NCBI GenBank assembly: GCA_947502645.1
Contig: CANNAD010000003.1
Coordinates: forward strand, 1-54,621
Length of the DNA stretch: 54,621 nt
Source of the DNA: an uncultured Micrococcaceae bacterium
Lineage (GTDB): Bacteria > Actinomycetota > Actinomycetes > Actinomycetales > Micrococcaceae
Reading direction: 5' to 3'
The first letter of the stretch is position 1, and the number at the start of each line of letters is the position of its first letter. Below the pieces are notes generated by a model. That model did no database searches. It saw only the letters and a program-made list of their open reading frames with translations, and was not told where the DNA came from. Positions 41,689-50,736 of the stretch are shown here, one piece after another. A program made the position numbers and the translations under genes.

Positions 41689-42036
41689 TTAAATCGAGGA
41701 GGACGCCAGGTCCTTGCTCAAGCTGCCAGGCACCTCGTCCGGGATCTCACCCGTGAACTCCCTGGAGAACTCCTGCGGCACCGTATCCGGCACGGCAACG
41801 CCTTCCGCAACAGCCAAACGTTCACTGACTTCCCGGAGCATCAAGGACAGCGGAATGTCGAGGGCACTGCAGATGGAAGAGAGCAATTCTGACGACGCCT
41901 CCTTCTGGCCTCGTTCGACCTCACTCAGATAGCCGAGTGACACACGCGCACTGTGCGATACCTCACGCAGTGTGCGGCTCTGACGTTGGCGGACATCGCG
42001 CAGTACGTCGCCGATCTCATGACGTAGAACTACCAT
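41689..42036 (-). CDS. clgR: ClgR-type helix-turn-helix regulator
   Basis: ClgR activates clp protease and other stress genes in actinobacteria. The XRE-type domain (about residues 1-70) reads [32 protein letters not shown], nearly identical in all ClgR proteins. The C-terminus is acidic and probably flexible. I chose ATG 42036 because CTCCTT (AAGGAG on the coding strand) lies six bases before it, giving 115 residues. ATG 42129 would add 31 residues in the same frame, with only a weak binding site, and is the alternative. Confidence 0.82.
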   Translation of the reverse strand: MVVLRHEIGDVLRDVRQRQSRTLREVSHSARVSLGYLSEVERGQKEASSELLSSICSALDIPLSLMLREVSERLAVAEGVAVPDTVPQEFSREFTGEIPDEVPGSLSKDLASSSI

Positions 42037-42308
42037 CTTGCGCTCCTTCGGCTCGCCCGGTGCATCGTCTGCCAACCCTACATCCCGCCAACGGACCACT
42101 CCGTTTACGGATACGGGTTGCTTTACCATGTGTATCGCCTTGCTCCTCGAGTGGATGGGCGGCCTTCCGGCCGTCCGTGGTATTCAGGACCGTCTACAGT
42201 ATCACCTGCAGATACATGGATAACCTCTGGGCGGGTGGATTTGTTCCCTGACCATCCGACCGCGTACAACGCTACCGGCTCCACAGTGTCGTTGTCCTGC
42301 TTGTGACC
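42037..42308 (-). promoter_or_regulatory. Upstream region of clgR
   Basis: This 272-base stretch between clgR and the cinA stop holds an inverted repeat GTATC-N7-GATAC (42199-42215). It overlaps a -10-like TACTGT (42196-42201, minus strand). A GC-rich hairpin GGGCGGCC/GGCCGTCC lies around 42157-42176. It probably contains the clgR promoter and an operator, but no known motif could be confirmed. Confidence 0.35.
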
Positions 42309-42797
42309 CTATTCGGTCTGCGCCCGCAGGAAGGTCAGGAGCAATTCGAGAGAAGCCGCCGTCGTTTTCTGCCGGATCTGCTCCCGGTTTCCGGCGAAAT
42401 GGTACTCAGCCACCTCGGAATGCCCCGGTGCTGTAACAGCAACGAACACCGTTCCCACCGGCTTGCCATCGTGCGCAAGCGGTCCAGCTACACCCGTGGT
42501 GGCCACAGCAAAATCCGCGTCCAGGACCCGACACGCACCGGCGGACATCGCCAGTGCTACCCGCGCATCTACCGAGCCGACTTCATCCAGTAGCGCCGCA
42601 TCCACACCGAGTACCGCTGTCTTCACCGAATTCTGGTAGGCCACAATGCCTCCCTGCAGTGCGCCGGACGCACCGGACACGGCCCCCAGTACCGAACACA
42701 CCATTCCTGCGGTCAGAGATTCGGCGGTCGCAATCGTCACACGCCGGCCCACGGCCTCGTGGACAATAGCCTCCGCCGCCCCCAGATCTCCGCTCAC
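42309..42797 (-). CDS. cinA: CinA C-terminal domain protein (NMN amidohydrolase type)
   Basis: This is a 162-residue protein comprising only the CinA C-terminal (PncC-like) domain, which deamidates nicotinamide mononucleotide in pyridine nucleotide recycling. Its motifs are VTIATAESLTAGMVCS, GALQGGIVAYQNSVK and AVATTGVAGPLAHDGKPVGTVFVAV. The N-terminal molybdopterin-binding domain of full-length CinA is absent, as in many bacteria. The start is GTG at 42797, overlapping the pgsA stop as GTGA, so the two are coupled. Confidence 0.88.
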   Translation of the reverse strand: MSGDLGAAEAIVHEAVGRRVTIATAESLTAGMVCSVLGAVSGASGALQGGIVAYQNSVKTAVLGVDAALLDEVGSVDARVALAMSAGACRVLDADFAVATTGVAGPLAHDGKPVGTVFVAVTAPGHSEVAEYHFAGNREQIRQKTTAASLELLLTFLRAQTE

Positions 42798-43396
42798 ACT
42801 TCTGACTTCTTTCCGCGACGAAGGCTTACAGCCTTGATGATGTAATCGACGCCGGTGACTACCGTGATGACCAGCGCCGCCAGCATCACAACTCCAGCCA
42901 CCCATTGCGCCCAGCTACCCACCAGAGATACCAGCGGGAGCAGGTAGAGGAAGATGGCCAGCGTCTGCACTACGGTCTTCAATTTGCCGCCTCGCGATGC
43001 AGGCATGACCCCATACCTGATCACGACAAAACGCAGAAGGGTTATTCCGATCTCCCGCGCGAGAATGACTATGACAACCCACCACCACAGTTCATCCAGC
43101 ACTGCCAGCATCACCAGCGCAGAACCGATCAGCAGCTTATCCGCAATCGGATCAGCAATTTTGCCGAAATCCGTGATGAGACCCCGACTACGAGCCAAGT
43201 CGCCGTCGAGCTTGTCCGTATAGATGGCCACAGCAAACAGCCCGACCGCCAACCAGCGGGCCACGCCGTTTTCCGGCTCCAGACCCGGGCTGTCGGCGAG
43301 CAACGCCCACACAAAGAACGGAACCAGCACGATCCGCACTACTGTCAGCACATTGGCAATGTTCAGGACGGGTACGGGGCGCTCAGTCTCATTCAC
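42794..43396 (-). CDS. pgsA: CDP-diacylglycerol-glycerol-3-phosphate phosphatidyltransferase
   Basis: PgsA makes phosphatidylglycerol phosphate in the membrane. The 200-residue protein has the CDP-alcohol transferase motif: DKLDGDLARSRGLITDFGK followed by IADPIADK, giving the D-G-x2-A-R-x8-G-x3-D-x3-D pattern. About six hydrophobic helices are present. The opening VLNIANVLTVVRIVLVPFF is typical. It lies nine bases after ftsK and overlaps cinA. A related CDP-alcohol transferase is the main alternative. Confidence 0.9.
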   Translation of the reverse strand: MNETERPVPVLNIANVLTVVRIVLVPFFVWALLADSPGLEPENGVARWLAVGLFAVAIYTDKLDGDLARSRGLITDFGKIADPIADKLLIGSALVMLAVLDELWWWVVIVILAREIGITLLRFVVIRYGVMPASRGGKLKTVVQTLAIFLYLLPLVSLVGSWAQWVAGVVMLAALVITVVTGVDYIIKAVSLRRGKKSEV

Positions 43397-43405
43397 AGTT
43401 CAAGG

Positions 43406-46267
43406 CTACCGTCCGGTGAGGGACCAGGCATCCTCGTCGTCTTCGTCACCACCGCTACCGTCAAAGTAGTCCACGGATTGCGGTCGGGAATCAAGATCCT
43501 GCGCCACTTCATCCCGGTAGTGGTCCGGCTCCTGCATGGAGCCGTGATTGGCATTTGCATTCTCGGCCAGCGCCGCTGTGCGCGGGTCAGCTGCCGCCCC
43601 ACGCCCGCCGTCGGACTCCCCCGGGCTATCCGGCGGAGTCTCACCGCGCATAGCGGCCAGGGTGGCTGCAAGATCATCCGGCTGAACCAGTACGTCGCGT
43701 GCCTTCGAGCCCTCAGATGGCCCAACCACTCCGCGCGACTCGAGCAGATCCATGAGCCGCCCTGCCTTGGCGAAGCCCACCCGCAGCTTGCGCTGAAGCA
43801 TGGATGTTGACCCGAACTGGGTTGTCACCACAAGCTCTGTGGCCTGCAGCAGAACATCAAGATCATCGCCGATGTCCGCGTCGATCTGCTTCTTCGGCGC
43901 ATCCACGGTGACGTCTTCGCGGTACGTGGCCTGCAGCTGCCCCTTCACATGCTCCACAACGCGATGGATTTCCGACTCGGTCACCCAAGCACCCTGAACG
44001 CGAATGGGTTTCGAAGCGCCCATCGGGAGGAACAGGGCGTCTCCCTGACCAATCAGTTTCTCCGCGCCGGGTTGGTCAAGGACCACTCGGGAGTCGGTCA
44101 CCGAGGACGTTGCGAACGCCATCCGCGACGGGACGTTGGCCTTGATCAGACCCGTTACAACGTCAACAGATGGACGCTGGGTTGCCAGGACGAGGTGGAT
44201 GCCGGCCGCACGGGCCAGCTGGGTGATCCGCACAATGGAATCTTCAACATCGCGCGGCGCGACCATCATGAGGTCGGCCAGCTCATCCACGATCACCAGC
44301 AGGTACGGGTAGGGACGAATGACGCGCTTCGACCCCGCAGGGGGGACAACTTTGCCGTTGCGCACGCCCTTGTTGAAATCGTCGATGTGCTTGAATCCGA
44401 AGTTCGCGAGGTCGTCATAGCGCGTATCCATTTCGCGAACAACCCATTGCAGCGCCTCCGCAGCCTTCTTGGGGCTCGTGATGATGGGCGTGATCAGGTG
44501 CGGCACACCCTCATACGCCGTGAGCTCTACCCTCTTGGGGTCCACCATGATCATGCGGACCTCGTCCGGCGTCGACCGCATGAGAATCGACGTGATCATG
44601 GAATTGACGAAGGAGGACTTACCGGCACCTGTTGCTCCTGCAACCAGGAGGTGGGGGGTCTTCGCGAGGTTTGCTACAACAAAGCCGCCCTCCACGTCCT
44701 TGCCGACTCCCATGACCATGGGGTGCTCGGACTTGCGTGCGTTGGCGGAACGGAGGACATCCCCCAGGGACACCGTTTCGCGGTCCGTGTTGGGGATCTC
44801 GATGCCGATCGCGGATTTGCCCGGAATGGGCGACAGTATCCGCACGTCCGAACTCGCCACAGCGTAGGAAATATTCTTCGACAGCGCCGTGACACGTTCA
44901 ACCTTCGTGCCCGGGGCCAACGCGATCTCGTAGCGCGTCACAGTGGGGCCGCGCGAGAACCCGGTGACTTTTGCCTCCACCTTGAACTGGTCCAATGTGT
45001 GTGTCAGTGCCGCGACGACGGCGTCATTGGCTTCTGAGCGCTCCTTGGGGGGTGTCCCGGCGGGCAGGTAGTCCGACGGCGGCAAGGTGTAGCTGATGTC
45101 CCCTGCGAGCTGGAGTTGTTCGGTGCGCTGCGGCAGCGGGGTTACGGGAGCCTGCGGCTGAACCGGCGTCGACGCCGCCTTGGGAACGGCCGGAGGCACG
45201 GTTGAAATGGCTTCGGTTGGCGCTCCGGTAGTAGGCAGGCCCTGATCCCGCTTGATTTTGTCAGCGGCCAGCTCCGACTGCGTTGGTCGTCTGACCCCTG
45301 GCGGGATCTTGTTGCCTTCGTTGTCATTTTTGGCACGATCATCAATGACGGCGTTCTCGAAAGCCTCATCTCCGACAAGGCCGTCCGAGTCGCTCTCTTC
45401 AGGGACGGCAGAATCCTTGCCCCGACGTTTGCGTTCGCGTTTGGCTCCCCTGCCCGCGTTCGCGGAGCTCTTGAGCCGGCCCTCGGAGTCATACAGATAG
45501 CTTTGATCATGCCCGTCGGCGATATGCCGGGACGCCGGGTCCTGACCCATCAGGTGTTCGTACATGTCCCGAAGCCGGGAAGGGATGTGGCGGATGGGCG
45601 TCGCCGTGACGATGAGGACACTCAGGACGACGAGAACGGAATAGAGAGCCACCGGAAGGTATACGGTGATGGCCGCCAGCGGAGACGCCAGCACGAATCC
45701 GGCCATGCCGCCAGCAGCCCACAACCCGTCATATGTCTCGGACAGATGGGGCTGCTCGCCGATGATGTGCGCAAGAGCCGATGCTGACAACAGGAAGACA
45801 GCGAGACCGATTCCGATCCGGTTATTGGCCCGATGCTCATCGGGATGCCGGAACAGTCTGAACGCCCCTACCAGCAGGATGAACGGGACAGTCAGGGCCA
45901 TCCATCCGAAGGTGCCAGCAGCAACCGCATGCACTCCGCTCCAGAAGCCTCCGCGCAAGGCCCACCACTCCACGGTGGCCGTCAGGACTGCAACCAGGAT
46001 CAGGAAGAATCCGGTGCCGTCCCGCCTCTGGTCATGTTCCGGATGGACATCCTGACCGATCTTGCGCGCGCCAGCGCCGACGACGCGTGCCATCCCCATC
46101 CAGAGCCCGTTCACAGCCCGGGCAACCAGTGATGGACGCTCATGAGGTGCGGCAGGCTGCTGCCTGGTTTTGGTGGCAGTTCCCGACGATGCGCGCGACG
46201 AACCACCCGCGGACTTGCTGCGGGGTCGTTCTTTGCCTTTTGCGGCGGGGGAAGTACGGGTCGCCAT
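43406..46267 (-). CDS. ftsK: DNA translocase FtsK
   Basis: FtsK pumps chromosomal DNA through the closing septum and aligns dif sites. The 953-residue protein has four or five N-terminal membrane helices (about 85-225), a variable Lys/Glu/Pro linker (about 260-400) and the motor domain. The motor has Walker A GATGAGKS at 544-551, MVDPKRVELTAYEG, and the Walker B LLVIVDELADLMM. The C-terminal gamma DNA-reading domain is near residues 810-880 (VVTTQFGSTSMLQRKLRVGFAKAGRLM). A charged tail follows. It begins 97 bases after the RNase J stop. Confidence 0.95.
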   Translation of the reverse strand: MATRTSPAAKGKERPRSKSAGGSSRASSGTATKTRQQPAAPHERPSLVARAVNGLWMGMARVVGAGARKIGQDVHPEHDQRRDGTGFFLILVAVLTATVEWWALRGGFWSGVHAVAAGTFGWMALTVPFILLVGAFRLFRHPDEHRANNRIGIGLAVFLLSASALAHIIGEQPHLSETYDGLWAAGGMAGFVLASPLAAITVYLPVALYSVLVVLSVLIVTATPIRHIPSRLRDMYEHLMGQDPASRHIADGHDQSYLYDSEGRLKSSANAGRGAKRERKRRGKDSAVPEESDSDGLVGDEAFENAVIDDRAKNDNEGNKIPPGVRRPTQSELAADKIKRDQGLPTTGAPTEAISTVPPAVPKAASTPVQPQAPVTPLPQRTEQLQLAGDISYTLPPSDYLPAGTPPKERSEANDAVVAALTHTLDQFKVEAKVTGFSRGPTVTRYEIALAPGTKVERVTALSKNISYAVASSDVRILSPIPGKSAIGIEIPNTDRETVSLGDVLRSANARKSEHPMVMGVGKDVEGGFVVANLAKTPHLLVAGATGAGKSSFVNSMITSILMRSTPDEVRMIMVDPKRVELTAYEGVPHLITPIITSPKKAAEALQWVVREMDTRYDDLANFGFKHIDDFNKGVRNGKVVPPAGSKRVIRPYPYLLVIVDELADLMMVAPRDVEDSIVRITQLARAAGIHLVLATQRPSVDVVTGLIKANVPSRMAFATSSVTDSRVVLDQPGAEKLIGQGDALFLPMGASKPIRVQGAWVTESEIHRVVEHVKGQLQATYREDVTVDAPKKQIDADIGDDLDVLLQATELVVTTQFGSTSMLQRKLRVGFAKAGRLMDLLESRGVVGPSEGSKARDVLVQPDDLAATLAAMRGETPPDSPGESDGGRGAAADPRTAALAENANANHGSMQEPDHYRDEVAQDLDSRPQSVDYFDGSGGDEDDEDAWSLTGR

Positions 46268-46364
46268 ACCTTCAACCGTACTTCATGCCTGTTGGAGTTG
46301 CCGGGATTTACGGGCCTCCGGCATGACGACGTCGCGCCGCCCCTGAACGCCTATGGGACCAGCA

Positions 46365-48056
46365 TCACGCTTCAAGCACCACCGGAATGATCATGGGACG
46401 ACGGCGGTATCGCTTGTTCACCCACGTTCCGACGACACGGCGAATGACCTGTTGGAGCTGGTACGAGGTGTGATCCTTGTTGGACGTGACGGCATCTTCC
46501 AGCGCAGTACTGATGCGGGGTTTAATCTCGTCGAAGACGATGTCGTTTTCCGCGAACCCGCGGGCATGGATTTCCGGGCCGGATACGATTTTCCCGGTGG
46601 TGCGGTTGACGACGGTAATGATGGAGATGAAACCCTCTTCGCCAAGCGTTCGCCGGTCCTTCAGGTCAGCATCGGTCACCTCTCCGATGCTGGAACCGTC
46701 AACATAGACCAAACCGCATTCCACGGCGCCCACGATGCGCGCTTGCCCGTCGCGCAGGTCCACCACGGAACCATCATCCGTGAGCAGGACACGCTCGGCC
46801 GGAACGCCGGTAGCTTCGGCCAGCTTTCCATTCGCGATCAGATGGCGTGTTTCGCCGTGAACCGGCATGACGTTGCGGGGTTTGATGATGTTGTAGCAAT
46901 ACAGCAATTCCCCTGCTGCGGCGTGCCCGGAGACATGAACTTTGGCATTGCCTTTGTGAACAACATCGGCGCCCAGCTTCAGCAGACCGTTGATAACCCG
47001 GAAAACAGCATTCTCATTGCCGGGGATGAGTGACGACGCGAGAATCACGGTGTCACCGGCACCGACGGTGATTCTGTGGTCTCCGTTGGCCATCCGGGAC
47101 AAGGCCGCCATCGGCTCACCTTGGGATCCGGTGGACATGAGGACAACCTTGTGGTCGGGAAGATTATCGACGTTCTTGATGTCCACCAGGATGCCGTCCG
47201 GCACGTTGAGGTAGCCCAGTTTGGCCGCAATATTCATGTTGCGCACCATGGAACGCCCAACGAACGCGACGTGACGGTCATGCGCTGCCGCTGCGTCGAG
47301 TACTTGCTGCACGCGGTGGATATGCGAGGAGAAGGACGCAACGATAATCCGCTTCTTTACGTGCGCAAAGAGATTTTCAAGGACCGGACCGATCTCGCGT
47401 TCAGCTGTCGTGAAGCCCGGCACATCCGCGTTGGTTGAATCGACCATGAAGAGGTCGACGCCTTCTTCTCCAAGACGGGAGAACGCCCGGAGATCGGTGA
47501 TCCGACCATCCAGCGGCAACTGGTCCATCTTGAAATCGCCGGTGTGGAGAACATTGCCTGCCACCGTGCGGATGAAGACTGCCAGCGCATCCGGGATGGA
47601 GTGATTGACAGCAACGAACTCACACTCGAACGGACCGAACTGCTCGATCTGTCCTTCCGAAACCGTCAAGGTGTAGGGCTTGATGCGGTGTTCCTGGAGC
47701 TTTGCCTCGATGAGAGCAAGGGTCAGCTGAGAACCGATGAGCGGAATATCAGCCTTGAGGCGCAGCAGGTAGGGAACCGCACCGACGTGATCCTCGTGCC
47801 CATGCGTGAGGACCACACCGACGACGTCGTCGAGCCGGTCCTCGATGTAGCTGAAATCCGGAAGGATCAGGTCCACACCGGGCTGCGTTTCCTCCGGAAA
47901 CAGCACCCCGCAATCGACGATGAGCAGCTTGCCGTTAATCTCGAAAACGGCCATGTTACGGCCGATTTCACCGAGGCCGCCGAGGGGAATAACACGTAGC
48001 GTTCCTGCAGTCAGTGCTGGGGGTGTCTTGAGTCTGGGCGCGGCGATGTCTGTCAT
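46365..48056 (-). CDS. rnj: Ribonuclease J
   Basis: RNase J is a zinc-dependent metallo-beta-lactamase/beta-CASP nuclease that acts in mRNA decay and rRNA processing. The 563-residue protein has the metal site LTHGHEDHVGAVPYLL (His85, His87, Asp89, His90), then FMVDSTNADVPG and MSTGSQGEPMAALSRMANG, and later HVSGHAAAGEL with MPVHGETRHL. A C-terminal domain follows (about 450-563). It starts three bases after the dapA stop, the same pairing as in other actinobacteria. Confidence 0.94.
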   Translation of the reverse strand: MTDIAAPRLKTPPALTAGTLRVIPLGGLGEIGRNMAVFEINGKLLIVDCGVLFPEETQPGVDLILPDFSYIEDRLDDVVGVVLTHGHEDHVGAVPYLLRLKADIPLIGSQLTLALIEAKLQEHRIKPYTLTVSEGQIEQFGPFECEFVAVNHSIPDALAVFIRTVAGNVLHTGDFKMDQLPLDGRITDLRAFSRLGEEGVDLFMVDSTNADVPGFTTAEREIGPVLENLFAHVKKRIIVASFSSHIHRVQQVLDAAAAHDRHVAFVGRSMVRNMNIAAKLGYLNVPDGILVDIKNVDNLPDHKVVLMSTGSQGEPMAALSRMANGDHRITVGAGDTVILASSLIPGNENAVFRVINGLLKLGADVVHKGNAKVHVSGHAAAGELLYCYNIIKPRNVMPVHGETRHLIANGKLAEATGVPAERVLLTDDGSVVDLRDGQARIVGAVECGLVYVDGSSIGEVTDADLKDRRTLGEEGFISIITVVNRTTGKIVSGPEIHARGFAENDIVFDEIKPRISTALEDAVTSNKDHTSYQLQQVIRRVVGTWVNKRYRRRPMIIPVVLEA

Positions 48057-48059
48057 TCC

Positions 48060-49016
48060 TTATACGCTTTCATCGGGATTGGTTGTCGCAGGGTACTGTC
48101 GCGTCGGGCGGGAGAAGTCCCAACCCGCTTCTGCCAGATCTGTCAGGATCGGCTCCATTTCGACGGCGTCCGGGTCCACCAGCGGAAGTCTTACCGCTGT
48201 GTTCTCGAGGATTCCCTGCATTTTGAGGATTTGTTTGGCGGATACGGCGCCGGGGATGTGTGTCATGACAGCGCGGATCACCGGATCCAGTTCGAAGTGG
48301 ATCCGCCGTGCTGTGACGACGTCACCGACCGAAGCTGCGTCGACCAGGGCACGGAACTGCTGGGTGGCCACGTGGGCTGCAACGCTGACCACTCCTACTG
48401 CTCCAGCCATCATCCACGGGAAAACCAAGCCGTCATCGCCTGCGTAGACGTCCAGCTCAGTGTTGGCCAGGACCCGGGTAACAGCAGTGAAATCTGCCTT
48501 GGCGTCCTTCAGTGCACGAATGTTCGGCCGTTCAGCAAGCTTCAGCATCGTATCGGTGTGAATCGGAATGCCGGCGCGTCCCGGGATGTCGTAGATCATG
48601 ATGGGCAGGTCCGTTGCCGCAGCTACGGCGTCGAAGTGCGCGAGGACTCCCGACTGCGTGGGTTTGTTGTAATACGGGGTAACGACCAGTTGCCCGTCAA
48701 CACCGGCGCGCAGGGCACGTTCGGCCATCTCGACAGAATGAGATGTGTGGTTGGTGCCCGTGCCGGCAATGACCTTGGCCCTGCCAGCGACAGCCTCCAC
48801 AACCACGCGGAAAAGGTCTTCCTTCTCCTGGTCTTCCAGAGTGGACGTTTCGCCGGTTGTTCCCGAAACGACCAGTCCGTCGCAGCCCTCAGTGACGAGA
48901 GTGTCCGCCAGCCGGGCGGCGGCATCAAAATCTACGGATTCATCCTGGTGGAACGGAGTGACCATTGCGGTGACCAGAGTGCCGAACGGCAATTCACGGG
49001 TGCTGACATTTTCCAT
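48060..49016 (-). CDS. dapA: 4-hydroxy-tetrahydrodipicolinate synthase
   Basis: DapA condenses pyruvate with aspartate semialdehyde, the first step to diaminopimelate and lysine. The 318-residue barrel has the active-site tyrosine in VTPYYNKPTQSGVLAHF, YDIPGRAGIP, and the Schiff-base lysine in RALKDAKADF. GTTGETSTL is the conserved substrate loop. ATG 49016 is chosen; an in-frame TTG at 49046 is possible. It runs into the RNase J gene and is divergent from the acyltransferase-like gene. Confidence 0.94.
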   Translation of the reverse strand: MENVSTRELPFGTLVTAMVTPFHQDESVDFDAAARLADTLVTEGCDGLVVSGTTGETSTLEDQEKEDLFRVVVEAVAGRAKVIAGTGTNHTSHSVEMAERALRAGVDGQLVVTPYYNKPTQSGVLAHFDAVAAATDLPIMIYDIPGRAGIPIHTDTMLKLAERPNIRALKDAKADFTAVTRVLANTELDVYAGDDGLVFPWMMAGAVGVVSVAAHVATQQFRALVDAASVGDVVTARRIHFELDPVIRAVMTHIPGAVSAKQILKMQGILENTAVRLPLVDPDAVEMEPILTDLAEAGWDFSRPTRQYPATTNPDESV

Positions 49017-49112
49017 GGGTAAAACGTTACCTGCTGCCAGCCCCAAAGGAGCATCAGAGCCCGAACCTGGCGCGGTCTGCGATGTTTTCGCACCGCGACA
49101 TGTGATTATTTA

Positions 49113-50300
49113 GTGGTGGCATCTGTGACGGGAAGGACCAGGCTGACCGGCCTGGATGCTGCCCGCGGCGTTGCGCTCTTCGGAATGATGGCCACGCACA
49201 TCATGCCGCTGTACTCGGATAGCTCCCAGGCAACCTGGGTTGCGCTCATCTTCGCCGGAAGGGCTTCAGCCCTTTTCGCCGTCGTCGCCGGAGTCGGCTT
49301 GGCGCTATTGAGCGGGTCCAGTACACGACCCAACACCGGACCCCGGACAGTCCCGGGTGATCGGCGCGGTATCGCCGCACGCGCGGCAGTCATTGGTCTG
49401 ATCGCGCTCGTGCTGGGCGGCCTCGACGTCAACATCGCCGTCATCCTGTTTCATTACGCGGTGCTCTTCCTGCTGGCCCTTCCGTTTCTGCGGCTGCGTG
49501 TCCTCCCGCTCGCCTGCTGGACCTTCGGCTGGCTACTGCTCTCCCCCATCCCGGCCCTCATGCTCCGCCAGCTGGCCTTCGACGAACTCGCGATACCCAA
49601 CCTGGGCCACAACGTCAGCTGGACCGACCTCACCACGCCCGGCGTACTGCTGGTCGACGTCGCAGTGACGGGCTACTACCCTGTGCTGCAATGGCTGGGT
49701 TACATTCTGTTCGGAATGCTCATCGGCAGAATCGGCATGGCCCAGCCCGTCGTCCAATGGGTCCTCCTGCTGGCAGGTGCCGCTCTGGCTGTCCTGACCA
49801 AAGCGATCAGCTCCATGCTGCTGGAAACGCAGGGCGGGATGGCGGCACTGCTGGCCACGCAGGAGGGAACGGACTACTACCTCAAGCCCATGTTGGATGT
49901 GGGGCTGACCGGTCTGACACAAACTGACTCATGGTGGTGGCTCGCTGTCAGCGCTCCGCACTCAGGGCAGCCGCTGGATCTGCTGCACACCGCCGGGACC
50001 TCCGCCATGGTTCTGGGAGCCTGCCTGCTGATGACACGACGGACTCCGCTTCTCCTGCTACCGCTCTCCGGGCCCGGGTCCATGACGCTCACGCTCTACA
50101 GCATGCACGTTGTGGTCATGAGCCTCATCGGGCTCCTCGCCCCAGAGGCAGATGCAGCAGGAGTTCTCTGGCTGCACATCACGGGCGCCGTCGTGATCGG
50201 TGCTGCCTTTACCCTTCTACGCCTGCGGGGGCCGCTGGAAACTGTTACTTCAGGAGTCGCGGCCGGCGCCCGTGAAAAGACGAGCCGCGTCGCGCATTGA
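49113..50300 (+). CDS. Polytopic acyltransferase-like membrane protein (HGSNAT/DUF418 type)
   Basis: This is a 395-residue protein with about ten membrane helices. The opening RLTGLDAARGVALFGMMATHIMP matches heparan-alpha-glucosaminide N-acetyltransferase-like and DUF418/YeiB proteins, which may transfer acyl groups across the membrane. A histidine in the first helix (ATHIMP) fits the proposed acetyl acceptor. No substrate can be named. The start is GTG 49113 or one of the following in-frame GTG codons; no ribosome binding site is obvious. Its last 51 bases overlap the convergent gene. Confidence 0.75.
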   Translation: MVASVTGRTRLTGLDAARGVALFGMMATHIMPLYSDSSQATWVALIFAGRASALFAVVAGVGLALLSGSSTRPNTGPRTVPGDRRGIAARAAVIGLIALVLGGLDVNIAVILFHYAVLFLLALPFLRLRVLPLACWTFGWLLLSPIPALMLRQLAFDELAIPNLGHNVSWTDLTTPGVLLVDVAVTGYYPVLQWLGYILFGMLIGRIGMAQPVVQWVLLLAGAALAVLTKAISSMLLETQGGMAALLATQEGTDYYLKPMLDVGLTGLTQTDSWWWLAVSAPHSGQPLDLLHTAGTSAMVLGACLLMTRRTPLLLLPLSGPGSMTLTLYSMHVVVMSLIGLLAPEADAAGVLWLHITGAVVIGAAFTLLRLRGPLETVTSGVAAGAREKTSRVAH

Positions 50301-50732
50301 GCGGCGAGCCCTCGTGCGGTCCCCGGCCGCATCGTAGGCGCACGAGAGTCTGAACCAGCTCCGCCAATCTTCGGGAGAACGCTCCGCTTCGGCCTTGTAC
50401 TGGGGAAAGATCTCATCCGCGGCTTCCCGCACGATCCTGCCCGCTGGAGTGCGCGGAAGATCATCGACCGGCAATCCGCCTTCGGCCTCCAGAGTCCGTG
50501 CCATCTCCTCCGTGCGAATGCCGAAGAGTATCTCACGAACCAGCGCCCACGCTCCGATGGCCGGCAACACCAGATACGCGGCACCGATGGCCTTGGCCAC
50601 AGGATCAGGGTCTCCGAGGAGCAGGACTGCGCGCTGCCAGGCAACAACGAGCCAGAGCAACAACAGCACCGTTACAAGCAGCACCCCGATTTTTGCCTTG
50701 TGCTGCCAGAATCCATCAAAAAAATGTCGCAT
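50250..50732 (-). CDS. Uncharacterised two-helix membrane protein
   Basis: This is a 160-residue protein starting at ATG 50732 (GGGAG nine bases before), four bases after the dapB stop. It has two membrane helices (about 12-35 VLLVTVLLLLWLVVAW and 48-70 IGAAYLVLPAIGAWALV). A soluble C-terminal part (about 75-160) contains a single TPR-like helix pair, SPEDWRSWFRLSCAYDAAGDRTRARRSM. I do not recognise the family. It is co-directional with dapB and the molybdenum cofactor genes and may end that transcript. Confidence 0.6.
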   Translation of the reverse strand: MRHFFDGFWQHKAKIGVLLVTVLLLLWLVVAWQRAVLLLGDPDPVAKAIGAAYLVLPAIGAWALVREILFGIRTEEMARTLEAEGGLPVDDLPRTPAGRIVREAADEIFPQYKAEAERSPEDWRSWFRLSCAYDAAGDRTRARRSMRDAARLFTGAGRDS

Positions 50733-50736
50733 TGCT

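Noticed and set aside
43949-45037. 362-residue plus-strand frame
   Set aside because: Antisense to ftsK; His/Arg/Asp-rich with no recognisable fold.
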